This document shows positions 18,080 through 26,752 of a stretch of 64,000 nt of DNA, in pieces. Under the pieces are notes generated by a model that saw nothing but the letters and a program-made list of their open reading frames with translations, did no database searches and was not told where the DNA came from. The first letter of the stretch is position 1. Each line of letters starts with the position of its first letter. The DNA is from Roseivirga sp. E12. Lineage in GTDB: Bacteria > Bacteroidota > Bacteroidia > Cytophagales > Cyclobacteriaceae. The stretch spans positions 1,488,001 to 1,552,000 of the forward strand of contig NZ_JAGFMD010000001.1 in assembly GCF_017592825.1 (NCBI RefSeq), written 5' to 3'. The position numbers and the translations under genes are program-made.

Positions 18080-18979
18080 CTAACCAATGTTATTGATGAA
18101 TTCTCGCAGATTGTCTTCTTGTTTCAATCCCAGTTTCCTCTTCAATCGGCTGAGTGCTCGCCTCACGGAAGCACTTTCAACATTAGTTAGGGCCGCAATC
18201 TCCTTATTCTCGAGACCAATCTTTATGTAAGCACAAATACGGCTTTCATTATTCGTGAGACTCCAATTTTCATTAAGCTTATCAAAGAAATTTGGATGAA
18301 CTTGATTGAAGTGTAACTGAAAGCCTGCCCAACTTTTACCTAAATTGATGTAGCCATCTATCTGTCTGGTGATTTGACGAATATCCTTTGAATACGCATA
18401 CTGAGTGAGTTTATCAATATGCTTTACTTTATCTACCAACTCAATCAATAGTTGGTTTTTTTGATAGTCAATCAAGGTAGCTGAGCTCAGTTCTCTCGAT
18501 TTTAAATCGAGATTCTCTTTGAGTAGTTCCTTTTCTCTCCCTGTCAGTTCAAGTATTTCGCTGTGCTGTTTTCGAACTTCTTTTCTAGAAAACGACAATC
18601 GCAAAGCACTGTCCACTCTCGCTTTGAACTCAATTTTGTCAAAAGGCTTTTTCAAGAAATCGATAGCCCCCGCGTCCAAAGCAGTCTTGAGGTCAATAGA
18701 CTCCCTCATAACTCCGGTGGCAATTATGATGGGAATGTGCTTGGTCTGTTTGTTTTGAGCGAGAACTTTAATGGTCTCGATGCCATTCATAATCGGCATT
18801 TCCCAGTCCAAAATAATTAGATCTGGTGTTTCATTAATAGCAATTTCAACAGCCTTTTGGCCGTGTGGGGCGTAAAGAACATCTAGCTGATCCGCATCTA
18901 GAAAATCGAGCATGACTTCCAGGTTCAATGGATCGTCATCGGCAATCAGGATTTTTGCTGGCTTATCAAATAGACTCAT
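18080..18979 (-). CDS. Response regulator with LuxR-type DNA-binding end
   Basis: A 299-residue regulator. The receiver domain (about 8-125) has the acidic pair in IADDDP, phospho-acceptor Asp58 in LIILDWEMP, Thr88 in IIIATGV and Lys111 in FLKKPF, all required residues. A coiled linker (about 125-225) leads to a C-terminal helix-turn-helix of LuxR/GerE type (LTNNESRICAYIKIGLENKE onward, about 236-285). The gene overlaps the end of the kinase gene by 14 bp, so the pair is translationally coupled and the kinase is the obvious partner. The long linker is longer than in NarL-type regulators. Confidence 0.92.
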   Translation of the reverse strand: MSLFDKPAKILIADDDPLNLEVMLDFLDADQLDVLYAPHGQKAVEIAINETPDLIILDWEMPIMNGIETIKVLAQNKQTKHIPIIIATGVMRESIDLKTALDAGAIDFLKKPFDKIEFKARVDSALRLSFSRKEVRKQHSEILELTGREKELLKENLDLKSRELSSATLIDYQKNQLLIELVDKVKHIDKLTQYAYSKDIRQITRQIDGYINLGKSWAGFQLHFNQVHPNFFDKLNENWSLTNNESRICAYIKIGLENKEIAALTNVESASVRRALSRLKRKLGLKQEDNLREFINNIG

Positions 18980-21386
18980 TGCTTTGCCGGTTTAATATGT
19001 CAAGCAGTTCATCGTATCGATCTTGGTCAGCATTATAGACTGCAGATTGAAGACTTTTCAACCACTTAGATTGGATACCTTCTTTTTCCAGAGCTTTGAG
19101 TATTCTGGAAATTGCACTGACTTGATGAACTTTCAATTCCCTTAAGAATTCCGCTTTCGAAGTCAATATTGGTAGCTCCTCATCAATCAAGATGTCTTTC
19201 GATGAATCATACCCTTCGTCAATGTTCAATGACTCTTCGCAGGGTTCGGTTGTAGATATGGGTATCGTAAAGAAGATAGCTGTGCCTTTTCCTATTGCTG
19301 ATTCGACCCAAATCTTTCCACCATGTGCCTCAACAGTCATTTTACAAAAAGTCAGTCCCAGACCTGTTGAAGCAGCAAAACCAGAATCCTTTGCATTGGA
19401 CTGCCAAAACTTATCGAATACATGGGGGAGTCGATCTTCTGGTATGCCTGCTCCTTGATCAGTGACTTTTAACTGAATCATTCCTTCTTCAATTGCCACC
19501 TTCTCAATAACAACATGACCTTGATTAGGAGAGTACTTGATGGCATTGGAGAGTAAGTTCACAAATACTCTTTGAATCCCTTTTACATCAATTCGAACGC
19601 AAGTCTTTTTCGGAATTAGGCTCTCAAAACTAATTTCCTTTGCCTCCATCAGTATCTCGACTTGCCGCTTGGCCTCCAGAATCACTTTATCAAGAGATAC
19701 AATAGTTGATTCCGGTTTGTACTCGGTAGTATCATACTTGTCGATCTCCAACATGTTGGTAACAAGGTTCAACAGTTGATAACCTGACCGTGTGATATTT
19801 CGAACTCTCTTATCCTGACTTTCCCCATTGGACAGACCTATGATTGCATTCAAGGGGTTCTTCATATCGTGAGCAATCATATTAGTGAGGTCAGACCTAA
19901 ATTCTGCCAGCGCTTTGAGTTGAGAGTTGACCAATAGGAGTTTGTCTGTTTTAAAAGCAAGCTCGTCATGTTGACTAGAGATAAGTGCATTTTTCTCTCT
20001 TAGCGCTTTATTTGAAAGCCTCTTACGCTGGTAACTTCTGTAAAGAAAAACACCCAGAACAATCACCGTAATAGTGAAAACTGCAATGATTAATTGAATA
20101 AGCCGCTGTTTCTCTATTCTGGCTTCAGATGTTTCCAGATCATTCTTTAACAGAAGGTTCTCGTTTTCCTTTTGTTCTGACTCATACTTTACTTGTAACT
20201 CGTTGATTCTATCTTTTGAATCTTCGGTTAAAAGAGAGTCTTCTATGGTTTTAAAGCGTTGATATTTGACCAGGGCAGATCTAAAGTTTCCGCGGATAGA
20301 ATCAATTTTGTAGAGACTTGCGAGTGCATTCTTTTCACGAACAGCAAGTCGGCTTTCGATAGCATTTTTGAGCGATTTATTAAGCCAGCTTTCCGCTTGG
20401 TTCAATTGCCTTAATTCTAAATAAGTATCACCTATTTGATGTTCAATCCGCGAGAGCCAATCTTTACTCTTTGTAGTCAAATAGTACTCATAAGATTCCT
20501 TGAAGTAATCGAGTGCCTCTTCTAACAAATTATTGTTCTTATAGAGTTTACCCAAACTAATAAGCGCATTACCTCGATAGTGTAAATAAGACTCGGTAGT
20601 GTCTTTAACTATCTCTAGATAGTACGATCTACTTTTCTCAAAGTCGAAGTTATCCGTCTGGGCATAAACACTCCCTAGTCCAGCATAAGCCTCATATTTA
20701 GCTCTGAGAAGACCTTTTTGCTCTCCTAATGCCAGCTTTGCTTCAAAACTCTCGATTGCTTTGTCATATTCTTTTATGAAAACATAATAGTCTCCTACAC
20801 CACCATAAGCCATTGCCCGAATACCACCAAGAGAATCGTATTCAGGCGTTTCATTGACTACCCGTAAGGCTTCCAGATAATATTCCAATTCAGATTCACG
20901 GTTATCTAATTGACCATGAATAAAACCCAGATTCACGAGTGTTACGGGATATCTTTTCGGTACATACTGTTTGGCCAGCTCTGCTGATCTGGCGTAATAG
21001 ACAAGACTAGAATCATAGGCACTCATCTCAAAATAGATAAGCGCCACCTGATTTGAGGCATTAATTGAAGTTTGATACTCCTGAACCTCTAGCCCAAGAG
21101 GTAGTAGCTTGAGTGTATTTCTTAGACTACTATCGAGATCACTCCTGAAAAAATACAGACGAGAAAGTGTATAAGAAGCACGGCCTTCAATGTAACTGTC
21201 ATTCTCTTCTCTGGCTCGGGCGATTAATTGCTTTGCGAATGCAATGCCATCAGTCAGATCACCCTCACGCTCATATGTAAATAGGGAGTCATATTGCTCG
21301 CGCAAATCTGACGTCACCTCTTCTTGGCTATAAGCCGAAAAAGAGGAAATTAGGAGTAGAATAAGCAGCCAGCCAAAACGTCTCAC
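18966..21386 (-). CDS. TPR-sensor histidine kinase
   Basis: An 806-residue kinase: signal peptide or anchor (about 1-20), a periplasmic array of tetratricopeptide repeats (about 30-390), coiled segment, one transmembrane helix (about 428-450), then HisKA with His506 in MIAHDMKNPLNA, and an ATPase domain with N-box FVNLLSNAIKYSPN, G1 VTDQGAGIP and G2 STGLGLTFCK. About 95 residues follow the ATPase domain: an acidic linker and a helical tail (EFLRELKVHQVSAISRI onward) of a kind seen after receiver domains in Bacteroidota hybrid kinases, here without a receiver. The regulator gene follows with 14-bp overlap. Ligand unknown. Confidence 0.92.
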   Translation of the reverse strand: MRRFGWLLILLLISSFSAYSQEEVTSDLREQYDSLFTYEREGDLTDGIAFAKQLIARAREENDSYIEGRASYTLSRLYFFRSDLDSSLRNTLKLLPLGLEVQEYQTSINASNQVALIYFEMSAYDSSLVYYARSAELAKQYVPKRYPVTLVNLGFIHGQLDNRESELEYYLEALRVVNETPEYDSLGGIRAMAYGGVGDYYVFIKEYDKAIESFEAKLALGEQKGLLRAKYEAYAGLGSVYAQTDNFDFEKSRSYYLEIVKDTTESYLHYRGNALISLGKLYKNNNLLEEALDYFKESYEYYLTTKSKDWLSRIEHQIGDTYLELRQLNQAESWLNKSLKNAIESRLAVREKNALASLYKIDSIRGNFRSALVKYQRFKTIEDSLLTEDSKDRINELQVKYESEQKENENLLLKNDLETSEARIEKQRLIQLIIAVFTITVIVLGVFLYRSYQRKRLSNKALREKNALISSQHDELAFKTDKLLLVNSQLKALAEFRSDLTNMIAHDMKNPLNAIIGLSNGESQDKRVRNITRSGYQLLNLVTNMLEIDKYDTTEYKPESTIVSLDKVILEAKRQVEILMEAKEISFESLIPKKTCVRIDVKGIQRVFVNLLSNAIKYSPNQGHVVIEKVAIEEGMIQLKVTDQGAGIPEDRLPHVFDKFWQSNAKDSGFAASTGLGLTFCKMTVEAHGGKIWVESAIGKGTAIFFTIPISTTEPCEESLNIDEGYDSSKDILIDEELPILTSKAEFLRELKVHQVSAISRILKALEKEGIQSKWLKSLQSAVYNADQDRYDELLDILNRQSNESI

Positions 21387-21709
21387 AATGACAATGTATT
21401 AAAAAATTATAAAGGCAGTTATCCGAATATATAAGAATTAAGTTCTTGTCTTACATGGGTTTAGGCAAGTCCATAAATGGAAAGAGCCGTCCCCGTATGG
21501 GTCAGCTCTACTCACCAAAACACATAGTACTAAACTAAACTCGCTATTGTCTTCAGCTAAGGCTTCCCCTACACATACATTCAACACAACGTTAGCCGAT
21601 GGTCCAACAGACATATTACTAGCATGTCGAATGGACTAAACAAATGTAGTTTTAGAAGTTTGCCTATCGAAGTATTAGGCGTAGACAAGGAGTAGACCAA
21701 TTGAAAAAA
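21387..21709. other. Intergenic region upstream of the histidine kinase
   Basis: This 323-bp gap between the kinase start and the exonuclease stop holds no convincing gene. Two features are visible: an imperfect hairpin with AGAGC/GCTCT arms and an inner CCC/GGG pairing (about 21482-21508), and a minus-strand TACATTTG box (21648-21641) matching the -7 consensus but lacking a clear -33 TTG. If used, that box would give a kinase mRNA with a leader of about 250 nt containing the hairpin. Confidence 0.35.
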
Positions 21710-22294
21710 TCAAACATAGCCCCAAAAGGAGAGCTTCTTCTGAATCTCGAGACAGATCCAGGCATCCGTAGCGGCATACTTGATTTGTTTTTGGGCCAGC
21801 TGTTCAGCTTCCCAATTAGATGTTTGTGCGGATTTAGATATACGAATATCCAGCACCATGGCCGCTAGGTTTCTGGCGCCAATGTTTTCTGCTCCTAATT
21901 CTTGAAAAGTATCATTCAAATCGACAAAGCCATTTGGTTCAAAGGCTCTAAGTCTATTCAGTAGATTGAAATCATCCAATAGGCCTATCCCGACCTTTTT
22001 AATCTTTTCGTTTTGCAGAAAATGGTGAAGGCTATCTATCACACCGATATGATGCGTTCGGAGTAAGTATACTTTCTCATCAGTCGCGACCTGAATAAGG
22101 CTAATATTTCTGATTTGCCCTTTTTGGAAAGTTGGTTTTGCTTCAGTATCAAAACCTACCACATCGAATTGATTGATTTCTGATATGGCTTTTTCAGTAC
22201 TCTTTACATCCGCAGCAATGACCACCTTCCCTTCATAACTTTTGAGGGGACGATCCATTACTTCATCCTTTGTAATTGACAGGGGAAACATCAT
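21710..22294 (-). CDS. 3'-5' exonuclease, RNase D-like (DEDDy)
   Basis: A 194-residue DnaQ-fold exonuclease. Motif I is GFDTEAKP (about 51-58; Asp and Glu metal ligands), motif II lies in GIGLLDDFNLL (about 98-108), and motif III is YAATDAW (about 173-179; Tyr and Asp), which places it in the DEDDy class with RNase D and WRN-type exonuclease domains. It would remove nucleotides from 3' ends of RNA or DNA. It lacks the HRDC domain of full RNase D, as is common for small Bacteroidota forms. Its ATG overlaps the nhaC stop (ATGA), so it is translated with the antiporter gene. Confidence 0.9.
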   Translation of the reverse strand: MMFPLSITKDEVMDRPLKSYEGKVVIAADVKSTEKAISEINQFDVVGFDTEAKPTFQKGQIRNISLIQVATDEKVYLLRTHHIGVIDSLHHFLQNEKIKKVGIGLLDDFNLLNRLRAFEPNGFVDLNDTFQELGAENIGARNLAAMVLDIRISKSAQTSNWEAEQLAQKQIKYAATDAWICLEIQKKLSFWGYV

Positions 22295-23757
22295 GCTGCC
22301 ACTTCCATTTCTGACTTACCTTCTTTCAGCTTTTTGATCTTAATGTTGAGATAAGCAAAGGCAATAGTCATGACGGGACTGATAAGATTAAAGAAAGCAT
22401 AAGGGATATATGCCCCAGTTGCCACCCCGAGTACATTGGAATGATAAGCTCCACAAGTATTCCAAGGCACCAGCACGGATGTTACCGTACCGGAGTCTTC
22501 CAGCGTCCTACTCAAGTTTTCAGGAGCGAGTCCTTTCTTTTTATAAATGTCAGCATACATTCTACCTGGTACTACAATGGCCAAATATTGATCTGACGCA
22601 GTACCATTAAAGAAGATAGTTGTACCTGCCGTAGCGGCTACTAAAGATCCAGTAGACTTTACTTTTGTGATCACGGCTTCAGCAATTCTTTTGAGCAATC
22701 CGCTCGATTCCATCACTCCACCAAATATCATGGCTGAAACAATCAACCATACTGTCTTAAGCATACCCGCCATACCACCGGACTGGAGAAGTTCGTCTAC
22801 AATTCCATTTCCCGTTACTATGGCCACATCACCGAAAAGAGATTTCATCACACCAACAAACATCAGCTTAGCGGAACTACCTGTCCAGTCAGCAACACCT
22901 TTTACTACTTCGGGCTGAAATACTAATGCGAATACAGCACCAAGGAGTGCTCCTATTAATATTGCAGGAATAGCCGGCACCTTTTTGACGATCAAAAACA
23001 CAACCGTAGCTGGTACTAAGAAAAGCCAACCATTAATATTGAACTTACTATCTATTGCAGTCAAAATTGAAGCTGTCTCGGTCACTTCTCCAGAGCCTCC
23101 TTGCATAAACCCTAGTATCAAAAAGAGTATCAGGGCAATGGAGATCGAAGGAATGGTGGTAATCGTCATATACCTGATATGGGTAAAGAGGTCGGTCCCA
23201 GCCATAGCAGGTGCTAAATTCGTTGTATCGGAAAGCGGTGACATTTTATCTCCAAAGTATGCCCCTGACAAGACGGCTCCCGCAATCATTCCATCATGGA
23301 TTCCCAGCGCCTTACCTATGCCCATAAGGGCAATCCCAACTGTCGCGGCAGTAGTCCAAGAACTACCCGTTGCAATGGAAACTATAGCACAGACAATACA
23401 TGCGGCAAACAAGAATATTGTTGGGTTAAGAATTTGAAGACCATAATAAATCATGGCCGGAACAACGCCAGACAATAGCCAGGTTCCTGCGAGAGAGCCT
23501 ATCAACAATAGAATAATGATAGAAGCCATTGCAGAGCTTATTGTCTTTACAATACCCTTTTCAATATCACCCCATTTCATACCCAACTTCAGTGCAACGA
23601 TTGCCGCAACACCACCAGAAAGGATGAGAATTATTTGATTCGATCCATCTAAGGCTCCATCTCCAAATACAAGTACATTATAGAAGAGTGCAACAATTAG
23701 AAAGATGATTGGGATAAGGGCTTGAAGCAGCGTTGGCTTTTGATACTTGTAATCCAT
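22291..23757 (-). CDS. nhaC: NhaC-type Na+/H+ antiporter
   Basis: A membrane antiporter of 488 residues with about 11-12 helices. Family features include ATGSSWTTAATVGIALMGIG (about 137-156), SGAYFGDKMSPLSDTTNLA (about 169-187) and, in the second half, NGTASDQYLAIVVPGRMY. These match NhaC-type Na+/H+ antiporters, which export sodium using proton motive force, although related proteins exchange other ions or acids. The ATG at 23757 (MDYKYQKP) is chosen; the frame extends 29 codons upstream to 23844, but that stretch is hydrophilic and overlaps the oxidoreductase gene. It is 40 bp after that gene and overlaps the exonuclease gene by 4 bp. Confidence 0.88.
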   Translation of the reverse strand: MDYKYQKPTLLQALIPIIFLIVALFYNVLVFGDGALDGSNQIILILSGGVAAIVALKLGMKWGDIEKGIVKTISSAMASIIILLLIGSLAGTWLLSGVVPAMIYYGLQILNPTIFLFAACIVCAIVSIATGSSWTTAATVGIALMGIGKALGIHDGMIAGAVLSGAYFGDKMSPLSDTTNLAPAMAGTDLFTHIRYMTITTIPSISIALILFLILGFMQGGSGEVTETASILTAIDSKFNINGWLFLVPATVVFLIVKKVPAIPAILIGALLGAVFALVFQPEVVKGVADWTGSSAKLMFVGVMKSLFGDVAIVTGNGIVDELLQSGGMAGMLKTVWLIVSAMIFGGVMESSGLLKRIAEAVITKVKSTGSLVAATAGTTIFFNGTASDQYLAIVVPGRMYADIYKKKGLAPENLSRTLEDSGTVTSVLVPWNTCGAYHSNVLGVATGAYIPYAFFNLISPVMTIAFAYLNIKIKKLKEGKSEMEVAA

Positions 23758-23797
23758 GCGAGTTGATACGTGAGCTTTGAAGATAGTAATATTTTGA

Positions 23798-24916
23798 CTA
23801 TCGAAGCATTCTCTGGGCCAATTCAAAACCCATCTTGCTGCCAATGGCCACGCCCATTCCTCCGAGACGAATGCCTACATGTACATTTTCCGAGTAATTC
23901 TCTAGTATAGGTTGTTTATTCGGTCCAAATGCCATAATCCCAGACCACACATGGTCTATCTCAAATTTCTGGTTTGGAAGGATCATCTCTTTTAAGTCGA
24001 GTTTGAGTTTATTTATGAGCAGGTCTCGAACAGCAAACTCGGTTGTTTCTTCTCCTTTAACATCAAGGTTTCTACCACCTCCGAAAAGAATTCGATCTTG
24101 ATAATTTCTGAAGTAGTAGTAGCCCTCATCATAGTGAAAGGTCCCTTTGAACTTCAGGTTTGCAATTGGTTTTGTAACGAGAACTACTCCCCGACCTGGC
24201 GCCAAGTCAACCTCAGGTAGCAGACGTTTTGAAAAGGCGTTGGTACAAATAGCAAGTTTGCGGGCTTTGAAAGATATGCCTGAATCAGTCTGGACTTCAA
24301 TACCATCGGGCCCTTCATCAAACTGTGACACTGAGGTTCCCGTGAATATTTCCACTCCTAAACCAGTTGCCAGCGCTGCCAATGACTTCATCATTTTGCC
24401 ACTATGCAATTGCGCTTCGAAAGGGTTAAAAACTAACCCTTCGATCTTAGATGAATCAAAACCGAGCTTATCAAGCACTGATGTGCGATCGTGATAAACG
24501 GGTTCCTTAAAAAGTGGCAGTAACAGTTCATTGACTTTTTGCATTTCTTCAAATGCTGTCATATCTGGTGATCGCATGAGCTCATACCCACCCAAATTCT
24601 GATAATCAAGGGCTTTATCTCCTACTCTGGCTCTGAGCAGCTGTAAACCTTCCCACCTTAATTTCACCAAATTGAACACTTCTGATTCGGGCATAAGCTT
24701 TAAATCAGAGAGTATCTCAGTCAAACTACCAAAACAAGCAAACCCTGCATTCTTGGTTGATGCTCCTGTCGGAAAAGTACCTCTTTCCAGAACCAACACC
24801 CTGGCTTTCGGAGTACTCTCCTTAATACTTATGGCCGTTGAGAGACCTACTATACCAGCACCAATGACTATATGATCATAGTTTAAGAACTCATCTTTCT
24901 CCCAAAAACTCAGCAT
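23798..24916 (-). CDS. FAD-dependent oxidoreductase of the DAO family
   Basis: A 372-residue flavoprotein. The dinucleotide-binding fold is at the N-terminus (HIVIGAGIVGLSTAISIKE, about 15-33) with ELERGTFPTGAST-like second motif (LERGTFPTGASTKNAG, about 43-58). The C-terminal SGIMAFGPNKQPILE and IRLGGMGVAIGSKMG motifs are typical of the D-amino-acid oxidase/glycine oxidase/sarcosine oxidase fold. It likely oxidises an amine or amino acid; the substrate is unclear. First gene of an operon with nhaC and the exonuclease. Divergent from the DUF4442 gene over 49 bp. Confidence 0.88.
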   Translation of the reverse strand: MLSFWEKDEFLNYDHIVIGAGIVGLSTAISIKESTPKARVLVLERGTFPTGASTKNAGFACFGSLTEILSDLKLMPESEVFNLVKLRWEGLQLLRARVGDKALDYQNLGGYELMRSPDMTAFEEMQKVNELLLPLFKEPVYHDRTSVLDKLGFDSSKIEGLVFNPFEAQLHSGKMMKSLAALATGLGVEIFTGTSVSQFDEGPDGIEVQTDSGISFKARKLAICTNAFSKRLLPEVDLAPGRGVVLVTKPIANLKFKGTFHYDEGYYYFRNYQDRILFGGGRNLDVKGEETTEFAVRDLLINKLKLDLKEMILPNQKFEIDHVWSGIMAFGPNKQPILENYSENVHVGIRLGGMGVAIGSKMGFELAQRMLR

Positions 24917-24965
24917 AGCTTTTTATTCACTTAGAATCCCTAAATTAATTGAAATTCTGATTGAG

Positions 24966-25475
24966 ATGTTTGATACAACACAGTTAATAGAGCGCGCCAA
25001 AACCTCTAAGAAACATTTAGCCTTATTGAATTTCGGGTTGGCCCGAATGATCCCTTTCAACAAACCGCACGGCTTCAGAATTATTGAAATTGGTGACGAC
25101 TTCGTAAAGGTCAAAATCCCTTATAAAAGGATTAATTTCAATCATATAAACGGCATTCATGCCTGTGCATTAGCCACCGCTTCAGAGTATTCTACTGGCC
25201 TTGTTCTTTTGAACAAGCTAAATGTCAAGGAGTATCGCATTATCATGCAAAAGATGGAGATGAACTATCACTATCAGGGTAAAATGGATGTGATTGTCAC
25301 TTACGAACTTACCGATCAATGGCTTAATGAGCACATTATTAATCCATTGAAAACAGAAGAGTCAGTAGTAGTAAATTGCGAAGTAAAGTCTCACGACTCT
25401 GAAGGGAATCAACTCACAACTGGTAACATTTTTTGGCAGGTAAAACCATGGACTAAGGTTAAAACCAAGACATAA
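24966..25475 (+). CDS. DUF4442 hotdog-fold protein (thioesterase-like)
   Basis: A 169-residue protein matching DUF4442, a hotdog-fold family related to acyl-CoA thioesterases. The core segment runs from NKPHGFRIIEIGDD through FNHINGIHACALATASEYSTG (about 54-74), which holds the usual active-site region, to a final GNIFWQVKPWTKVK. The likely activity is hydrolysis of an acyl-CoA or related thioester, not shown for this subgroup. The TAA stop is followed in the same frame by 55 further open codons to 25643, which is discussed with the downstream gap. Confidence 0.85.
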   Translation: MFDTTQLIERAKTSKKHLALLNFGLARMIPFNKPHGFRIIEIGDDFVKVKIPYKRINFNHINGIHACALATASEYSTGLVLLNKLNVKEYRIIMQKMEMNYHYQGKMDVIVTYELTDQWLNEHIINPLKTEESVVVNCEVKSHDSEGNQLTTGNIFWQVKPWTKVKTKT

Positions 25476-25983
25476 CCCACTGATGCAAAAGTGATTACCA
25501 GTAATCAAACCGGGCAAAATGGGAGGTCCTATGATGTGTCCAGAAACTTTATGAGAACGACTATGTCAAGAAGTAGTCAGAATGAAGTCATCGAGCAATT
25601 CACGATCAAGATTGTGGAAACTTCTTCGGGAGGCAGCATCTAGCTGATTTGGTATCAAACAATCTATTCAGTCAACTTCAGCTTTTAGTAGTTCCATTCG
25701 ATAATCTTTTGAGGTAACACTTTATTCAATTTATCTGGCCAACCCAGCAGGTTTAGTCTCGGTATGTACATGTTCTTGCGTGTCCCTATGATTTTTTTCA
25801 ATTTTTATAAATACCGTTTTTTGCATTTTACATACATCATATTTTCATAAAAGCTGATTATTGCGTTTTTAGGCCGATTTTCACTGAAGATTGAATTAAC
25901 AAATTTGATTTTTCTCAGGTTGTTTCCCTATATTAGTATCGTCCTCCGGGACAATGTTTGACCTAAACACTTGATTAATTACG
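25476..25983. other. 508-bp gap with in-frame open extension and A/T-rich leader region
   Basis: Directly after the TAA of the DUF4442 gene, the same frame stays open for 55 codons (25476-25643). The deduced peptide is hydrophilic (for example SYDVSRNFMRTTMSRSSQNE, IEQFTIKIVETSSGG). It has no own ATG near its start and does not resemble the DUF4442 domain. It could be a gene remnant or chance; a 55-codon open run is not rare. From about 25780 the DNA is A/T-rich with poly-T tracts and probably carries the promoter of the next gene, but no clean TTG/TAnnTTTG pair was found. Confidence 0.3.
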
Positions 25984-26622
25984 ATGTGGACGCTGAGTTT
26001 TCCAGACTTCCCGCTGCTCTTTGGTTCCAAAAAGAGAAAGCTCTATAAACAGAGTCGTGCGGATTTTTACGAAGGTAGAAATGCCTTGGTATCTCATGCA
26101 TCTTTCGATTCAATCCTCAATCTCAATCATCTTGAATCTTTGAATACTGAAAAAGGAATCCAATTCTATGGACTTTCATTCGGTCAATCATTCAAAGAAA
26201 CTATTAAACGACTTGGTAAACCTAACTATATAGACAATCGCAAACTTGCTCTGAAGCACCAGAAAACAATTTATTATCGATTGACTATAAAAGAAGAAAG
26301 GTGCGTACTTCAAATGCACTTCCACAAGGATCGTTTCTTCTTTGGCAAAATGGAAATTAAGGGTAACAACCCGGTCGCCAAGCGAGATATTGGACAGTTG
26401 GTATGCCAGAAATATGGCATTGCCGAACAAGATTGGACTGGTTCGATAATAGATGCTAGCAATAACAAAATTCTCATTAAGGAAAATATTATACCGAACG
26501 TATGTTATATATCGGGTGATAAAGCACTACTTAACGAAATCAGAGTAGAGCTCAATTCAATCCTTAATGCTAAAAAATACAGACAAGTTGGGCAATCAGA
26601 ACTTTTGCTCGACATGGTCTAA
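25984..26622 (+). CDS. Hypothetical protein, 212 aa
   Basis: Not recognised. A soluble-looking basic protein without signal peptide or membrane helix. Visible features: a Lys/Arg-rich start (FGSKKRKLYKQSRAD), a central segment FYGLSFGQSFKETIKRLGKPNYID (about 61-84, listed here only in part) reminiscent of short lipoprotein-outer-membrane-assembly-like 'SmpA/OmlA' openings only in the G-x-S-x-x-x-V/I-x-x-x-L-G-x-P pattern, and a C-terminal alpha/beta stretch. It is monocistronic, ending at a clear terminator 30 bp downstream. Codon use seems normal for the window. Function unknown. Confidence 0.65.
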   Translation: MWTLSFPDFPLLFGSKKRKLYKQSRADFYEGRNALVSHASFDSILNLNHLESLNTEKGIQFYGLSFGQSFKETIKRLGKPNYIDNRKLALKHQKTIYYRLTIKEERCVLQMHFHKDRFFFGKMEIKGNNPVAKRDIGQLVCQKYGIAEQDWTGSIIDASNNKILIKENIIPNVCYISGDKALLNEIRVELNSILNAKKYRQVGQSELLLDMV

Positions 26623-26652
26623 AGATCCCCTTACACCTAAACACTCAATATC

Positions 26653-26684
26653 AAAAGCTAACCTTTCACCGGTTGGCTTTTTTT
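26653..26684 (+). terminator. Rho-independent terminator
   Basis: Stem AAAAGCTAACC (26653-26663) pairs with GGTTGGCTTTT (26671-26681) through one wobble, with a 7-nt loop TTTCACC, followed by a T tract. It lies 30 bp after the stop of the 212-residue gene. Confidence 0.85.
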
Positions 26685-26696
26685 CATTTCTCGGCT

Positions 26697-26726
26697 TTTG
26701 CGCTTACGATTCAACTGCTATCTTTG
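26697..26726 (+). promoter_or_regulatory. Bacteroidota-type promoter of the DUF3667 gene
   Basis: TTTG at 26697-26700 and TATCTTTG at 26719-26726, separated by 18 bp, match the -33 TTTG and -7 TAnnTTTG consensus. The ATG follows 26 nt after the -7 box. Confidence 0.75.
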
Positions 26727-26752
26727 ATTGAATGCCCGTTCGCATTTTTTAG

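Noticed and set aside
22985-23437. Long open frame antisense to nhaC
   Set aside because: It is the complement of a hydrophobic membrane gene with strong family motifs; its own product has no recognisable features or ribosome site.
23758-23844. 29-codon upstream extension of nhaC
   Set aside because: It is hydrophilic, overlaps the oxidoreductase gene, and the internal ATG at 23757 fits the family start better.
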